From positions 149,939 through 213,938 of the forward strand of contig VHIT02000025.1 in NCBI GenBank assembly GCA_009768925.2: DNA of 64,000 bases. The letters are read 5' to 3'. The position numbers and the translations under genes are program-made. Below, one piece after another: positions 41,758-51,306 of this stretch. Positions within the stretch are counted from its first letter, which is position 1. Every line of letters begins with the position of its first letter. The stretch comes from Cryptosporidium bovis. Lineage: Eukaryota; Apicomplexa; Conoidasida; Eucoccidiorida; Cryptosporidiidae. Below the pieces are notes generated by a model. The model had not been told where the DNA came from, searched no databases, and saw nothing but the letters and a program-made list of their open reading frames with translations.

Positions 41758-44643
41758 TTATGCCGAAATAAAGTTGCTCTTAAATCCTTGGTGTTCTTTT
41801 AAATCCTCTGCCTTCTCCCTTTGGTCCAAAATCAAAACAATTACACCAATAACAAACAATGCAATAATGGATGCTATTAATATGCCCTTTAATGATTTTT
41901 TCGGACTTACTGATAATACTAAAGTCCAAACTTGTGGATTGTTTAAAGGATTCAATTGTGCAATAACTCTGGTATTTGGTATTAATCCAGTCCAAACATA
42001 AGAATATTTGAACTGCTCATATCTGTGATTCAATCCACCAACTCTTTTATCAAACAAATTCTTAAATCCCAAATTACTTGAACCTGTAACTTCATTATTA
42101 TTGCCTCCAAAATTACCATCTAAACCAATATAATTGTTTGTGGCATAATTAGTTCCGACATATAATTCTTCAATGTAATTATTTGTCTTACCCAGACCAA
42201 AAATCACAAAAGGAGTCTGTAGAACGCCGTTAGTTGACTGTGAAAACTGAGACGAACTCATCAATATGTCATTACCTGTTAAACTTGTCATCCTGATTCT
42301 AATCGTAGTACCGTAGGATGTGACACCATTATTGTGATCACTACCAATATTACCAATATCACCGTTTCTTCCGTTTGCTTTGTTTATTTTGCTACTACCA
42401 CCACTTGTTTTAAAATCATTACCAATAACAGCATTACCAATGGTTGATGAAATATAACTCAAAGCTGAAACCTTAATAAATAAATTTGTATTTTCAATTG
42501 AGGCAAATTTAATATTAACCTTACACAAGCTTTTTCCGGCTTTCTCATATGGATACGAAATAGATATAATGTCCAAAAAACCATTATCATAAATGTCAAA
42601 AAAGGCACCGTAATCTACGGAAAAATCAGAAAATGTATTAACTATTCTCGACACTCCGAATTTTCTATATATTGAATCAAAATTGAGGTATATCTCCGGA
42701 CTAAAAACAAATCCTGAAAACCAATACATGGCTTTTCTCAGTGAATATAACAATTTATTGTACCAAAATTGCCATATTCCTCCAATAAGTCCAAATTTAT
42801 TACTACTCATGTTTTTACCTGTATATAAATTAAATGTAGAATTATCATTTCCGGTATTTAATATTATAGGTAAATTTTCGATTAATTTCAACTGTCTAGT
42901 GTTATTTGGATACATAACAACTGCCAATATATCAGGATAACCATCTGAATTAAAATCTCCTACACTAAAAATGACAGTCCCTCTATTATTTAGGCCCCAC
43001 TGTAACTCAATATCTTTACTCTTTTGCTTGTTTGGGAAAAAAGAAAATAAGGATACCATTTGATTAGCCATTACATTAAATTGATTGTCATTTTCATCAT
43101 TTAATACACCATCCTCAGAGGTTTCTTTACTATTATATACTTTATCAATAATGATTTCGTTATCAACAGGTTCACCACTATTGTCATATATCAGTGAAAC
43201 AGTAAAACCATTATGCAAAGTTGTTTCTGGTTTTATGTTTTTGTCCATAAACGAACCTCCAAATAATGAAGAAAAAAATGAATTGCTCTGCTTTTTCTTC
43301 TCTGTAACAAATGTATCCCGAAATATCAAACTATTATCATCATCGGTAAAACTGTGTATCGTAAATGTTGAACTTTTACAAAGCATTTTAGAGTTTTTGC
43401 ATCTAACGGAAAGATTGTTATTACCGCTGTTGTACTCTTTTAAGTTATATCCAAAAAAACCGGTTTTACTATCAGTTATACAATTATTATATTCGTGGAT
43501 ATTCGGAATGAAAACCAACCGACTTTTGGACTCACATCCATCTTTTCCCATAACACAAACAGGGACAATTAAATCAATCGTTCCATCTCTATTAAAATCT
43601 GAATATGAAATGCTTCCTGAACCATGTGGAAGAATAATTAGTCCTGAATTATTAATATTTTCGCTATTTGTTTCTGGTACATATTTCCTGAATTTAGCAA
43701 TCCCATCAACCATTGTATTGATCCATATCTCTAGTCCTTTCTTAATGTTTTTCCCATAAATACCTAATTCCTCATCCAAATGGTTTTTATCTTGTTCAAC
43801 TTCGTCATTAAAGTAAACCTCTAGTACCAAGTCAGACCTGCAATCACCATCCATATCTATAAAAGAAGAAGAGTGGTTCTCAACTAATCTGCCGTAACTA
43901 CCCTTGTTTTGTGAAGAACCTATATCTATCCACTCAGATAAATCACTTCCCCAATCATATCTCTTAAATGGTCTTTTCAAGTTAACTAAATCAAGTGAAT
44001 TGCAAAAATTCAGTAAAACGAATCTCTTTCCGTCCTCAGATTCGCATAACAAATCGAGCAACCCATCTCCATTTAAATCGAAAACTAGTGGTTCTACTAC
44101 AGTTAACTCGTTATTCAAATCAGTTCTCCATAATTCTATTAATTCATGGTTGTTTTCTATATTTTGGACAAACAGTGCCATCCCAAATTCATTCTTAATT
44201 TTTTTGCTCGAAAAAAAACTGTTACTTTCTTTTTTCTCAACATAATATGTAAGTAATATATCCATACTCCCATCTCCATTCCAGTCTCCTGGTAATGAAG
44301 ATGCCACTGTTCCATCCTTGAACTCAAAAAAATATTTGCTGACAAAGTTGTTCACTGTTGAGTTCCACAATAATACCCGTATTGTTGATTCAATCTCACT
44401 ATAAACTATTATATCTGTAAATTTGTCATTATTAAAATCAATAAAACTCAATATTCTGCCTGGTATCTCATTGAAATTAAAATTCTCTATATTGCCATCA
44501 GATTTACTAGACTTTAATAGGAGTTTTGACTTAATCCATTCTATATTCCAATCACAAAAAACTATATTTGAATATATTACTATTATTATTGCCAATAGTA
44601 ACCATCTTTGCGGGTTGAATAACTCATTCTTCCTTAAATTCAT
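41758..44643 (-). CDS. TIP/ITFG1 (LINKIN)-family FG-GAP type I membrane protein
   Basis: 961 residues. An N-terminal hydrophobic signal (residues ~14-30) and one C-terminal transmembrane helix (ILIASIIALFVIGVIVLIL) with a short cytosolic tail give type I topology. The ectodomain has at least seven FG-GAP/Ca-binding loops of the form DxNxDGxxDI (DFNNDKFTDII, DWNGDGSMDIL, DLNGDGLLDLL, DMDGDCRSDLV, DFNRDGTIDLI, DFNSDGYPDIL, DIYDNGFLDII), predicting a beta-propeller. The juxtamembrane segment (VWTGLIPNTRVIAQLNP, then PQVWTLVLSVSP) matches the conserved end of T-cell immunomodulatory protein/ITFG1. In animals the family has been linked to cell adhesion. Its role in a unicellular parasite is unknown. 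Confidence 0.85.
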   Translation of the reverse strand: MNLRKNELFNPQRWLLLAIIIVIYSNIVFCDWNIEWIKSKLLLKSSKSDGNIENFNFNEIPGRILSFIDFNNDKFTDIIVYSEIESTIRVLLWNSTVNNFVSKYFFEFKDGTVASSLPGDWNGDGSMDILLTYYVEKKESNSFFSSKKIKNEFGMALFVQNIENNHELIELWRTDLNNELTVVEPLVFDLNGDGLLDLLCESEDGKRFVLLNFCNSLDLVNLKRPFKRYDWGSDLSEWIDIGSSQNKGSYGRLVENHSSSFIDMDGDCRSDLVLEVYFNDEVEQDKNHLDEELGIYGKNIKKGLEIWINTMVDGIAKFRKYVPETNSENINNSGLIILPHGSGSISYSDFNRDGTIDLIVPVCVMGKDGCESKSRLVFIPNIHEYNNCITDSKTGFFGYNLKEYNSGNNNLSVRCKNSKMLCKSSTFTIHSFTDDDNSLIFRDTFVTEKKKQSNSFFSSLFGGSFMDKNIKPETTLHNGFTVSLIYDNSGEPVDNEIIIDKVYNSKETSEDGVLNDENDNQFNVMANQMVSLFSFFPNKQKSKDIELQWGLNNRGTVIFSVGDFNSDGYPDILAVVMYPNNTRQLKLIENLPIILNTGNDNSTFNLYTGKNMSSNKFGLIGGIWQFWYNKLLYSLRKAMYWFSGFVFSPEIYLNFDSIYRKFGVSRIVNTFSDFSVDYGAFFDIYDNGFLDIISISYPYEKAGKSLCKVNIKFASIENTNLFIKVSALSYISSTIGNAVIGNDFKTSGGSSKINKANGRNGDIGNIGSDHNNGVTSYGTTIRIRMTSLTGNDILMSSSQFSQSTNGVLQTPFVIFGLGKTNNYIEELYVGTNYATNNYIGLDGNFGGNNNEVTGSSNLGFKNLFDKRVGGLNHRYEQFKYSYVWTGLIPNTRVIAQLNPLNNPQVWTLVLSVSPKKSLKGILIASIIALFVIGVIVLILDQREKAEDLKEHQGFKSNFISA

Positions 44644-45332
44644 CTTTAAAAGTGGTTTAATTCAATTCATCAACATTTTAATCCATTATTATCTAAATTC
44701 AAACTTTAATACCCACCCATTCAGTTACATCCAATATTATTACTATTATTATTATTTCTAGATTATTCCGTTGTTAAGCAAATATTTTGATTTTATTACT
44801 ACTTTATCATTTGTTTCAGGCAGCTCACTTTACCGCCAAATTTTCAAAATATATATTCCCACTTGTTTTTTTAATGAGGTTTGTCCTTTTATTTGTTCAA
44901 TGATCTTTTTAAATAACGAATTGAACATCAAACTGCTGCTTTCTGGTCTTGTTTTCCTATTCAGTACCAGTATCTAGTTACTCGTATAATGTCAATGATG
45001 TTATTCGTTTATATTTTAATTATCAATGCCTAGCCACAAGTCAATTAAGAAGTTACATAAATGATTTTTGAGTCACTATTTTTATCTTTATTACCACAAG
45101 AATCCTGTATTTTTATGTCACGACAACTTTTAACCAATATATATGATTTTTTACCCCAATTTCCTGTACCCTCGTAGGAGCTCGTATCAAAATTGAATTT
45201 CCATATTATTACGAAATTGTCTATCTTGTTATTGAATCAAAAAGTAAATCATTCAGTAAATTACTTCTTTTGTATGTTTATTTTTCTTATTTTTGAATAA
45301 GTCGACTCTTTTCTTATGCCAAACACTGTTGT
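44644..45332. other. Intergenic region upstream of the ITFG1 gene and first 5S gene
   Basis: About 690 bases. TTTACCGCCAAA lies at 44829-44840 (reverse TTTGGCGGTAAA), about 190 bases upstream of the ITFG1 start and matching similar elements near 39081 and 57495. A short ORF in this interval is not convincing. Confidence 0.4.
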
Positions 45333-45368
45333 TTTAGTTTTACATGTATTGATAATATAATAATATAA

Positions 45369-45392
45369 CTACGAGTGGGTACCCGTGAGGAT
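45369..45392 (+). promoter_or_regulatory. Conserved 5S upstream element
   Basis: The stretch ACGAGTGGGTACCCGTG and its flank directly before the 5S gene is preserved at all three 5S loci, including the copy whose further flank has diverged. The palindrome GGGTACCC sits at -16 to -9. An external Pol III promoter element is the likely meaning (inference). Confidence 0.6.
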
Positions 45393-45511
45393 GTAATCGA
45401 CCATACTATATCGAACATACCGGATCCCATCCGAACTCCGAAGTCAAGCGGTATAAGGTCCGGTTAGTACTGGGATGGGGGACCACCCGGGAAGACCAGG
45501 ATGTCGATTGC
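45393..45511 (+). rRNA. 5S rRNA: 5S ribosomal RNA, copy 1
   Basis: 119 nt. The ends pair as helix I: GTAATCGAC with GTCGATTGC. The interior has the universal 5S landmarks: GATCCCATCCGAACTCCGAAG (helix III and loop), AAGCGGTA, and TACTGGGATGGGGGACCACC with the C-box region of the internal promoter. Three more C then five T at 45515-45519 form a Pol III terminator. It is identical to the other two copies. Confidence 0.97.
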
Positions 45512-45514
45512 CCC

Positions 45515-45519
45515 TTTTT
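45515..45519 (+). terminator. Pol III T-run terminator of 5S copy 1
   Basis: Five T residues three bases after the 5S 3' end. Equivalent T5 runs follow the other two copies. Confidence 0.7.
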
Positions 45520-46301
45520 ATGTTCCGTGTTCTTCCTTTCTGACCATTGTAATTGCTTCGCATTTCCTCTTCGGTTTGTGTTGAATGTGAAGAGCAATGC
45601 TTATATTATGGCAAATAGTACCACAGCTTTTTCCTAATGGTTTTTAGAAACCCAACAGTTTATAAATTATCCATATGATTATCGCTTCCAATAGGTACGC
45701 ATTTTCAGGCTATTTGTACCAAATTGCTATCTTTTTAGAGAGTAATATTACTTCTGTGAAAGTAGCTTAATGAAGTCACAAATCACTATGGAATTAATTC
45801 GATGTTTTCCATCTCTGCTCTGAAAGTCATTATTTAAGGTATCAATTTGCATATAATTCATATTTAATGAAAAAAAGTAGTTGTGGGAAGAACTAATTTT
45901 AATGCAAGTTTTGGCTAACGTAATGCATTTTATTTATTTATTTGTCATATTTGTTTAACTAGATTGTAATAACTATGTTCATGAATATATCATCTTTAAA
46001 CTTAGTTTTGATTGATCAAAATAATAAATGAAAACTATTAGAATAACACATTCGTGACATTTTTTCATATTTGAAGTATAAATCAGTTTTCGGTTAAACA
46101 TTGTTTTGCTATTTAGAAAACAACACAAATAAATCGATACTCGACAATATATTGGAAAACTGTGTTAGAGATAGATTGATAAAAACGATTTCAGTACAAT
46201 ATACAAGATTTGTTCTTGTGTATATTAAAAGAGATGAAAGCACGAAATTCAGGTCGGCAGTTTTTGAGAGGGTAAAAGGGCAAATCTTTTTGGCATTACG
46301 T
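45520..46301. other. Spacer between inverted 5S copies 1 and 2
   Basis: About 780 AT-rich bases between convergent 5S genes. One open frame runs from 46101 into copy 2 but ends in antisense 5S sequence and is not a believable gene. Nothing else was recognised. Confidence 0.5.
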
Positions 46302-46309
46302 AAAAAGGA

Positions 46310-46489
46310 GGCAATCGACATCCTGGTCTTCCCGGGTGGTCCCCCATCCCAGTACTAACCGGACCTTATACCGCTTGACTTCGGAGTTCGGATGGGATCC
46401 GGTATGTTCGATATAGTATGGTCGATTACATCCTCACGGGTACCCACTCGTAGTTATATTATTATATTATCAATACATGTAAAACTAAA
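46310..46489 (-). repeat. Right arm of the perfect 180-bp inverted repeat
   Basis: Reverse complement of 45333-45512 with no mismatch seen. It includes 5S copy 2 and 60 bases of its 5' flank. Confidence 0.95.
46311..46429 (-). rRNA. 5S rRNA: 5S ribosomal RNA, copy 2
   Basis: 119 nt, identical to copy 1 and on the opposite strand, with a T5 run (A5 on the plus strand at 46302-46306) just beyond its 3' end. The upstream GGGTACCC element is retained. Confidence 0.97.
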
Positions 46490-46956
46490 CATTTGTATCT
46501 TTTTATCTATCTCTTTAGTTAGAAAATATATTGCTATTCTACAAAGTTAATTATCATTCAACGGCGTGGAGCATCGTTACTTTGTATTGGAAAAGTTACT
46601 ATTGGTAAAAGAAGTGATAAAGAGGAAGAAAACGACATAATTTTAAAAGTACAAAGACTGTAAAAGTTCATCACTAATTAATGACAAGGTCTAATAATGC
46701 TTATTCATCTTAAATATCCAATGTAATAAAAAAAAACTTAATTAAATATAAATAGGGTACTTTCCCGCGAAATAAACCACGTTCTCGGCGCCTACATTAA
46801 GTATTTGAGATGAATTACAAAAACAAATTTATTTGGTACTGAACTTGAAACAAGATAACCACGTGGAACAGTTTCATGAGTAACATAGTTTGTGGGTCAC
46901 GAATAACACTTCACACATAACTTAGGAAATGTTCAGGACTGAGCACAAAAAGGGAG
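46490..46956. promoter_or_regulatory. Spacer with a palindromic E2F-type site
   Basis: About 470 bases. TTTCCCGCGAAA at 46761-46772 is the textbook form of an E2F/DP binding site, and GGCGCC follows at 46787-46792. It lies ~640 bases upstream of the secreted-protein gene at 47404, with 5S copy 3 in between. Confidence 0.5.
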
Positions 46957-47075
46957 GCAATCGACATCCTGGTCTTCCCGGGTGGTCCCCCATCCCAGTA
47001 CTAACCGGACCTTATACCGCTTGACTTCGGAGTTCGGATGGGATCCGGTATGTTCGATATAGTATGGTCGATTAC
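46957..47075 (-). rRNA. 5S rRNA: 5S ribosomal RNA, copy 3
   Basis: 119 nt, identical to copies 1 and 2, minus strand, with an A5 run on the plus strand (46947-46951) acting as the T5 terminator. Its upstream flank keeps about 35 bases of the shared element with one change (GTGTGGAT for GTGAGGAT) and then diverges. Confidence 0.97.
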
Positions 47076-47403
47076 ATCCACACGGGTACCCACTCGTAGT
47101 TATATTGTTACATCTCATTAAAGTTTGAGATGCTACTTTCAGTAGACACGATGGAAAATAACTTGAAATGTATATTAAAAAAGGTGAGACAAAACTTAAA
47201 AATTATGTACCTTCGAGTTATAAAAGGAATAAATTGAGGCGTTTTGACAAAACGAAAGTAAAAAGGTCTAGTTTAATGGCCACTTTGAAATATTGTAATT
47301 TTAGTTTTTGAATTTACTATTTAGGTCTAAAAGTTTTAACTGGAAAATTAATACTTACTCTATTAGTTAAATTTATCGAGGTGACCAATAATATAGGATC
47401 AAA
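47076..47403. promoter_or_regulatory. Intergenic region upstream of the secreted-protein gene
   Basis: About 330 bases holding the 5S copy 3 promoter (immediately after 47075) and the promoter of the gene at 47404. No other element was recognised. Confidence 0.4.
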
Positions 47404-49134
47404 ATGAGTAAAATCATATTTGTCTGTATATTATCATTGGTAGCACTATTTGATAAAGGTTATTCTGCTGACATAAACGAGGAGGCAACAAAGGGATTGG
47501 ATTTTTGTAAATATCCAGAACTCTACCCAAACATTAACCTGCACGTTGGCTATTGGACTGGTTTTAGAGGCAGAGGGAACCTTCTTCGTCTCGTAACCGA
47601 ATTGTCAAAGTTGTCTTATACAATCCATGGTTTTGGAGGCTTTACAGAAGAGGGTGTATACGATTTCTCAGATTGGCATGGTTTGTACAAAGGCATAATA
47701 GCTAAGATAGACCCAACCTCTAGGCCTAATTTGCCCTTTTTGGTTGATTGTACAAATACAAGAAAAACAAAATACATGACTGAGACATTGGATCAGATGA
47801 TTTATCTGGCCGAAAAGTACAACCCCCAACTCATTGGAGAAGGCTTAGGTTTTCAAGAGAGTATAGTCAAAAGTGCTAGTGTAACTGCCAATGAATTCTT
47901 TTCTGGGTGGCTAGCGCCGATAATGGGAAAGGAGGGTTCAGTTGAAGCAATATTAAGCTCTGAAGATTTTATTTCAGATGGTGATGTTGTATCTGGTCCA
48001 ATGATAACTTTGTTTCAAGTAGAGGAATTTGTACGAGATAAAGTTGAACAATTTGGTGGTCCTTTATGTTTTGGAGTGGATCCAACTATCCCAGACATAT
48101 TACTGTACGAATACGCTAATATTATAGACACAATATTCCCTGGTATAATTAATGATTATCCATATTTAAGAGGTTTATTAGACGCTTTTAATGATAATCA
48201 ATTAGTCTCAGGGTTTTTTAACTCAGATAGATCCGTAGTATACCCACCGATTGTGGCTGAACTTCTTCCATTTCAGTATGTTATGGCGTTCAATCCAAGA
48301 AGATCATTAATTTCAGAACTACCTAAATTTGGACAGTACTTGATGTTTTACGGTCACTCAGAATCAACATCTGCAGCATCTATTTGTCTAGCCAACAAAA
48401 TATTCAAAGTAGCATCTTCCAATGTTGGCTCAGAAATACTTAGTGATATTTATGGTTTCTTGCAATTTTCACAGATTGTAGATGCAGGTACAAGAATTGT
48501 GGGTAGGAACGCCCTTGTACGTTTTTGGTACAGAATAACTAGAAAATTTGATACGACTAAGAAAAACATGAAACGTAGCTGTATTGCCATCATTACTTCT
48601 GGTAAATACCATCAAGTTGGTCTAACACGCGAATTGGCAGAAGAGATTTGTGCATCATTCGTTAGTTGTTATACAAATAGAGGTACCGCTTGGAATGTAA
48701 CAAAAATAATAATTAGTGCTTCTGAAAGATTTAAATTTCTTGGTGGTTCAACATATACATTTAATGCTGAAAGGTACTTTAAAAAGTATCTAACATCACC
48801 ACTTCTTTTCGCTAAAGCCATTAGATTTTACTATGTTTCAAAGTCAATGATAAACTGTGGCTCAATATCTAAGAGATTTGTAGTCGAGTTCCTTAATGAA
48901 GCTCAGAAACAGAATGCAATCTCTACTTATGGTATTACACTTAATCATGATTTGGCAATTAAGGTGTGTATTGGATATTCCGGGGATAAAGGTCTTCATT
49001 CATTCAGAGACTCCTGTTCAATAAATGAATTATGTAAAAAAGCTTTATCCCCATTTGACTTGAATGAAAATCAAGGGATTTCCACTGAAAAATCCGCTTC
49101 CGTTGTTTCATTATTGGGGCAAATAGCTAATTAA
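47404..49134 (+). CDS. Secreted protein of unknown function
   Basis: 576 residues with a clear signal peptide (MSKIIFVCILSLVALFDKGYSA). The rest is well-folded in composition, with few low-complexity runs, unlike its neighbours. Many aromatic and Gly residues lie in the first half (VGYWTGFRGRGNLLRLV, IHGFGGFTEEGVYDFSDW). Two related segments in the second half share a pattern of Gly-Leu/Ile-Thr, five residues, Ala-x-x-x-Cys (near residues 400-418 and 515-530). No membrane anchor or GPI-type tail is obvious. I recognise no enzyme family; a glycosidase-like fold crossed my mind from the N-terminus but I have no catalytic motif to support it. Confidence 0.85.
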   Translation: MSKIIFVCILSLVALFDKGYSADINEEATKGLDFCKYPELYPNINLHVGYWTGFRGRGNLLRLVTELSKLSYTIHGFGGFTEEGVYDFSDWHGLYKGIIAKIDPTSRPNLPFLVDCTNTRKTKYMTETLDQMIYLAEKYNPQLIGEGLGFQESIVKSASVTANEFFSGWLAPIMGKEGSVEAILSSEDFISDGDVVSGPMITLFQVEEFVRDKVEQFGGPLCFGVDPTIPDILLYEYANIIDTIFPGIINDYPYLRGLLDAFNDNQLVSGFFNSDRSVVYPPIVAELLPFQYVMAFNPRRSLISELPKFGQYLMFYGHSESTSAASICLANKIFKVASSNVGSEILSDIYGFLQFSQIVDAGTRIVGRNALVRFWYRITRKFDTTKKNMKRSCIAIITSGKYHQVGLTRELAEEICASFVSCYTNRGTAWNVTKIIISASERFKFLGGSTYTFNAERYFKKYLTSPLLFAKAIRFYYVSKSMINCGSISKRFVVEFLNEAQKQNAISTYGITLNHDLAIKVCIGYSGDKGLHSFRDSCSINELCKKALSPFDLNENQGISTEKSASVVSLLGQIAN

Positions 49135-49705
49135 TTTAACTTCGTTACAAGCAACTTTAGTGAATTATTGAGAATGGTATTTGAAATATCTCATTGTTTT
49201 GTGTTGGTTTTCATTACTTCAAACTTACATACATTCATCCGTGTTTTGTTTAAAACCAAAGAGGTTTCACCGTCCTTATCATTCATTACCCTTAACAATT
49301 CACATTTTTTAAATTTTAATATTTTAGTAATTAAATTTATTAAAAATAATTGTTCTGAATTATATTTCCGTTCTCATTTTTGTTTTATTATTAGTTATTA
49401 CAATTTTCAATGCCATTATGGTTATTTATTATACTGGAACTCTATATCTAGGGTCTGTTTCTCTTTGTTGGTTAGATGTATGATGCTTTACTAGTGTTTT
49501 TGCCAATTAATCAGTTCTTGTAATGTATTCGCCAAAAGGCATTTGATTTGTAATCCGATTCAATTGATTGATATGGTCGATTTGATTCCAACAACCATAG
49601 TTGTAGTTGTAGTATCAACTGTGAAATGATCGTAATTGTGGTTTTTATTGCATTTAGTTTGGGGTTAATATCTAAATTTTAACGTAAGACCCATTAATAT
49701 TTTAA
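49135..49705. other. Convergent intergenic region
   Basis: About 570 AT-rich bases between two 3' ends. The short plus-strand ORF here is T-rich and not convincing. No RNA gene was seen. Confidence 0.4.
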
Positions 49706-51306
49706 CTATATTACAAAATCACTTGCTATTTCAGAAATTTTCGGTTTGTTATTCGAACAATGTTCTGATATGTTTTCTAGTTTAACAGAAGTTACCCAAG
49801 CCGGGTTGAAGAATGTGCTACACATATCGGCACTAATATTCATAAATCCCTTGTTACCCCAACCAACTCCCCAACTATTTTTCATTATGTAATATCTCCT
49901 TCCCTCATGGGTTGTTCCGTATCCAACTAGTGTAACTGCGTGGTCTACTTGTCTTGTTCCACACCAGATGCTGCCACATGTAGGTGGTTCGTAGAATCCA
50001 CCAGAATAATAGTTGAAACCTATTATAGAGTCGATAGTAATTAATTTACTATATCTCCCATAGTGAATTAATACAATAACTTACCAGGCATTAGTGAACA
50101 TATACTAACTGTAACTGGTCCGTAGTTGTAAATAGCATGCGTAATAACTTTCCAAGGATCATCATAATTGTTGCTTGAACCTGTGTAATTCCACATAAAA
50201 TCATTTATACTAGCACATTGATTGCAACTTGTATTACAAATGCCAACTTTTCCTGTTTTAAATGTAGTTGGTGGATACGAATCTTTTGTGCATACCTTGC
50301 TTTTCAGTGCATAGTTGTACACCTCAAAAGTTTGGCCTCCATTACAAGCCTTTTTTGCTCCTTTTTTCTTTAACCAACAATCCAATGAATTTTGTTGTGA
50401 GAGTTGTGGAATTAAAACACCAATTTGTCTGCAAAAAGCTCCTTCTATGGACGATAATGCTGAATAATTATAGCAATTAGCGCATTTTCCTTGATTATCT
50501 GGAAATGTTATACAACTTCCTCCCTCTTTTAAATTTGCACTATTACTTCTCAAGTCAAAATTATCTGGGATTCTGATATTAAATATAGTAAATATTATCA
50601 TTAACTTTGTTCGTTTCAAAACTATATGACCCTTTTTTGGATATAAAGAAAGATATCTCTTTTAAACTTACTTTGAGTTCAAAATCCTTTCGTATAAGGC
50701 CTTCCCATAAACCAATGACTCAATCTCATCACCCTATTGTTTAAACAAAAGAGTTAATTAAATGTACTGATTTGAAGTGAACTAGTGTTACCTACATTTT
50801 TTCCTGTTATTAACGTCAAATTTCCTGTATAAATATCCGTATTAACTGGATCCTCCACCTCTTCTGTCAATACTGAATATTTTGTCAAATCGAACTCTGC
50901 CATAGGCATCAATCTTTTTTCACGTAATTAGTTTAGACCGATCAAACTTTTTTTTAATACTTACTTCCTTAACTTGTAAACATCTTTGATCATATTTATG
51001 CAGGCACCTTGATTTCGATTTACATTATAACCAAGTTTTTCTGTCTCATTCCACACAAGTTCACAAATTGTGTACATTTCATCATTTGAATACTCATTAA
51101 TGTCAGTCTTATTTAAGACCAATCCATTTCCATATTTTACCTATTAGATTAATTAGTATAACGAGCAACAAGTGGAGTAATTAATACGGTTAACATTGTA
51201 CTTCATTCCCAAGTCAGCAACATTACACTACTAACTCTTCCCTTTTCAATAAAGCAAAACTTACAAAGTATGCTAAATAACCAAATATAGCAAATATTAA
51301 TAACAT
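49706..51306 (-). CDS. Papain-family (C1A) cysteine peptidase, six exons
   Basis: Exons on the minus strand are 51306-51265, 51140-50965, 50913-50796, 50733-50672, 50572-50085 and 50019-49706. All joins keep phase, giving 399 residues. A very short hydrophobic signal fills exon 1. A propeptide of ~115 residues follows, with an I29-like EFDLTKYSVLTEE. Then comes the mature domain beginning at IPDNFDLRS. The catalytic set is complete: Gln160 (oxyanion hole), Cys166 in the motif QGKCANCYNY, His322 in VDHAVTLVGYG, and Asn343 in KNSWGVGWG. The nucleophile motif departs from the usual CGSCW; the residue after the nucleophile is Tyr, as in cathepsin C. An endopeptidase of the lysosome-like or secretory compartment is likely. 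It is transcribed divergently from the ABC transporter. Confidence 0.88.

Larger units (their letters stand above)
45333..45512 (+). repeat. Left arm of a perfect 180-bp inverted repeat around 5S rRNA
   Basis: Identical, in reverse complement, to 46310-46489. It covers 60 bases of 5' flank plus the whole 5S gene, with 797 bases between the arms. Confidence 0.95.

Noticed and set aside
45406-45597. Minus-strand ORF across 5S copy 1 (and similar frames at copies 2 and 3)
   Set aside because: They are antisense to 5S rRNA and exist because the rRNA sequence lacks stops.
46101-46358. 85-codon ORF starting in the 5S spacer
   Set aside because: Its last third is antisense 5S sequence and there is no recognisable product; chance frame.
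45393-47075. Transposon or integrated element behind the 5S inverted repeat
   Set aside because: No transposase, target-site duplication or terminal repeat beyond the 5S units; duplication or gene conversion explains it.
49168-49494. 108-codon ORF after the secreted-protein gene
   Set aside because: T-rich 3' flank with Phe/Ile/Leu bias typical of noncoding AT-rich DNA; no homology recognised.
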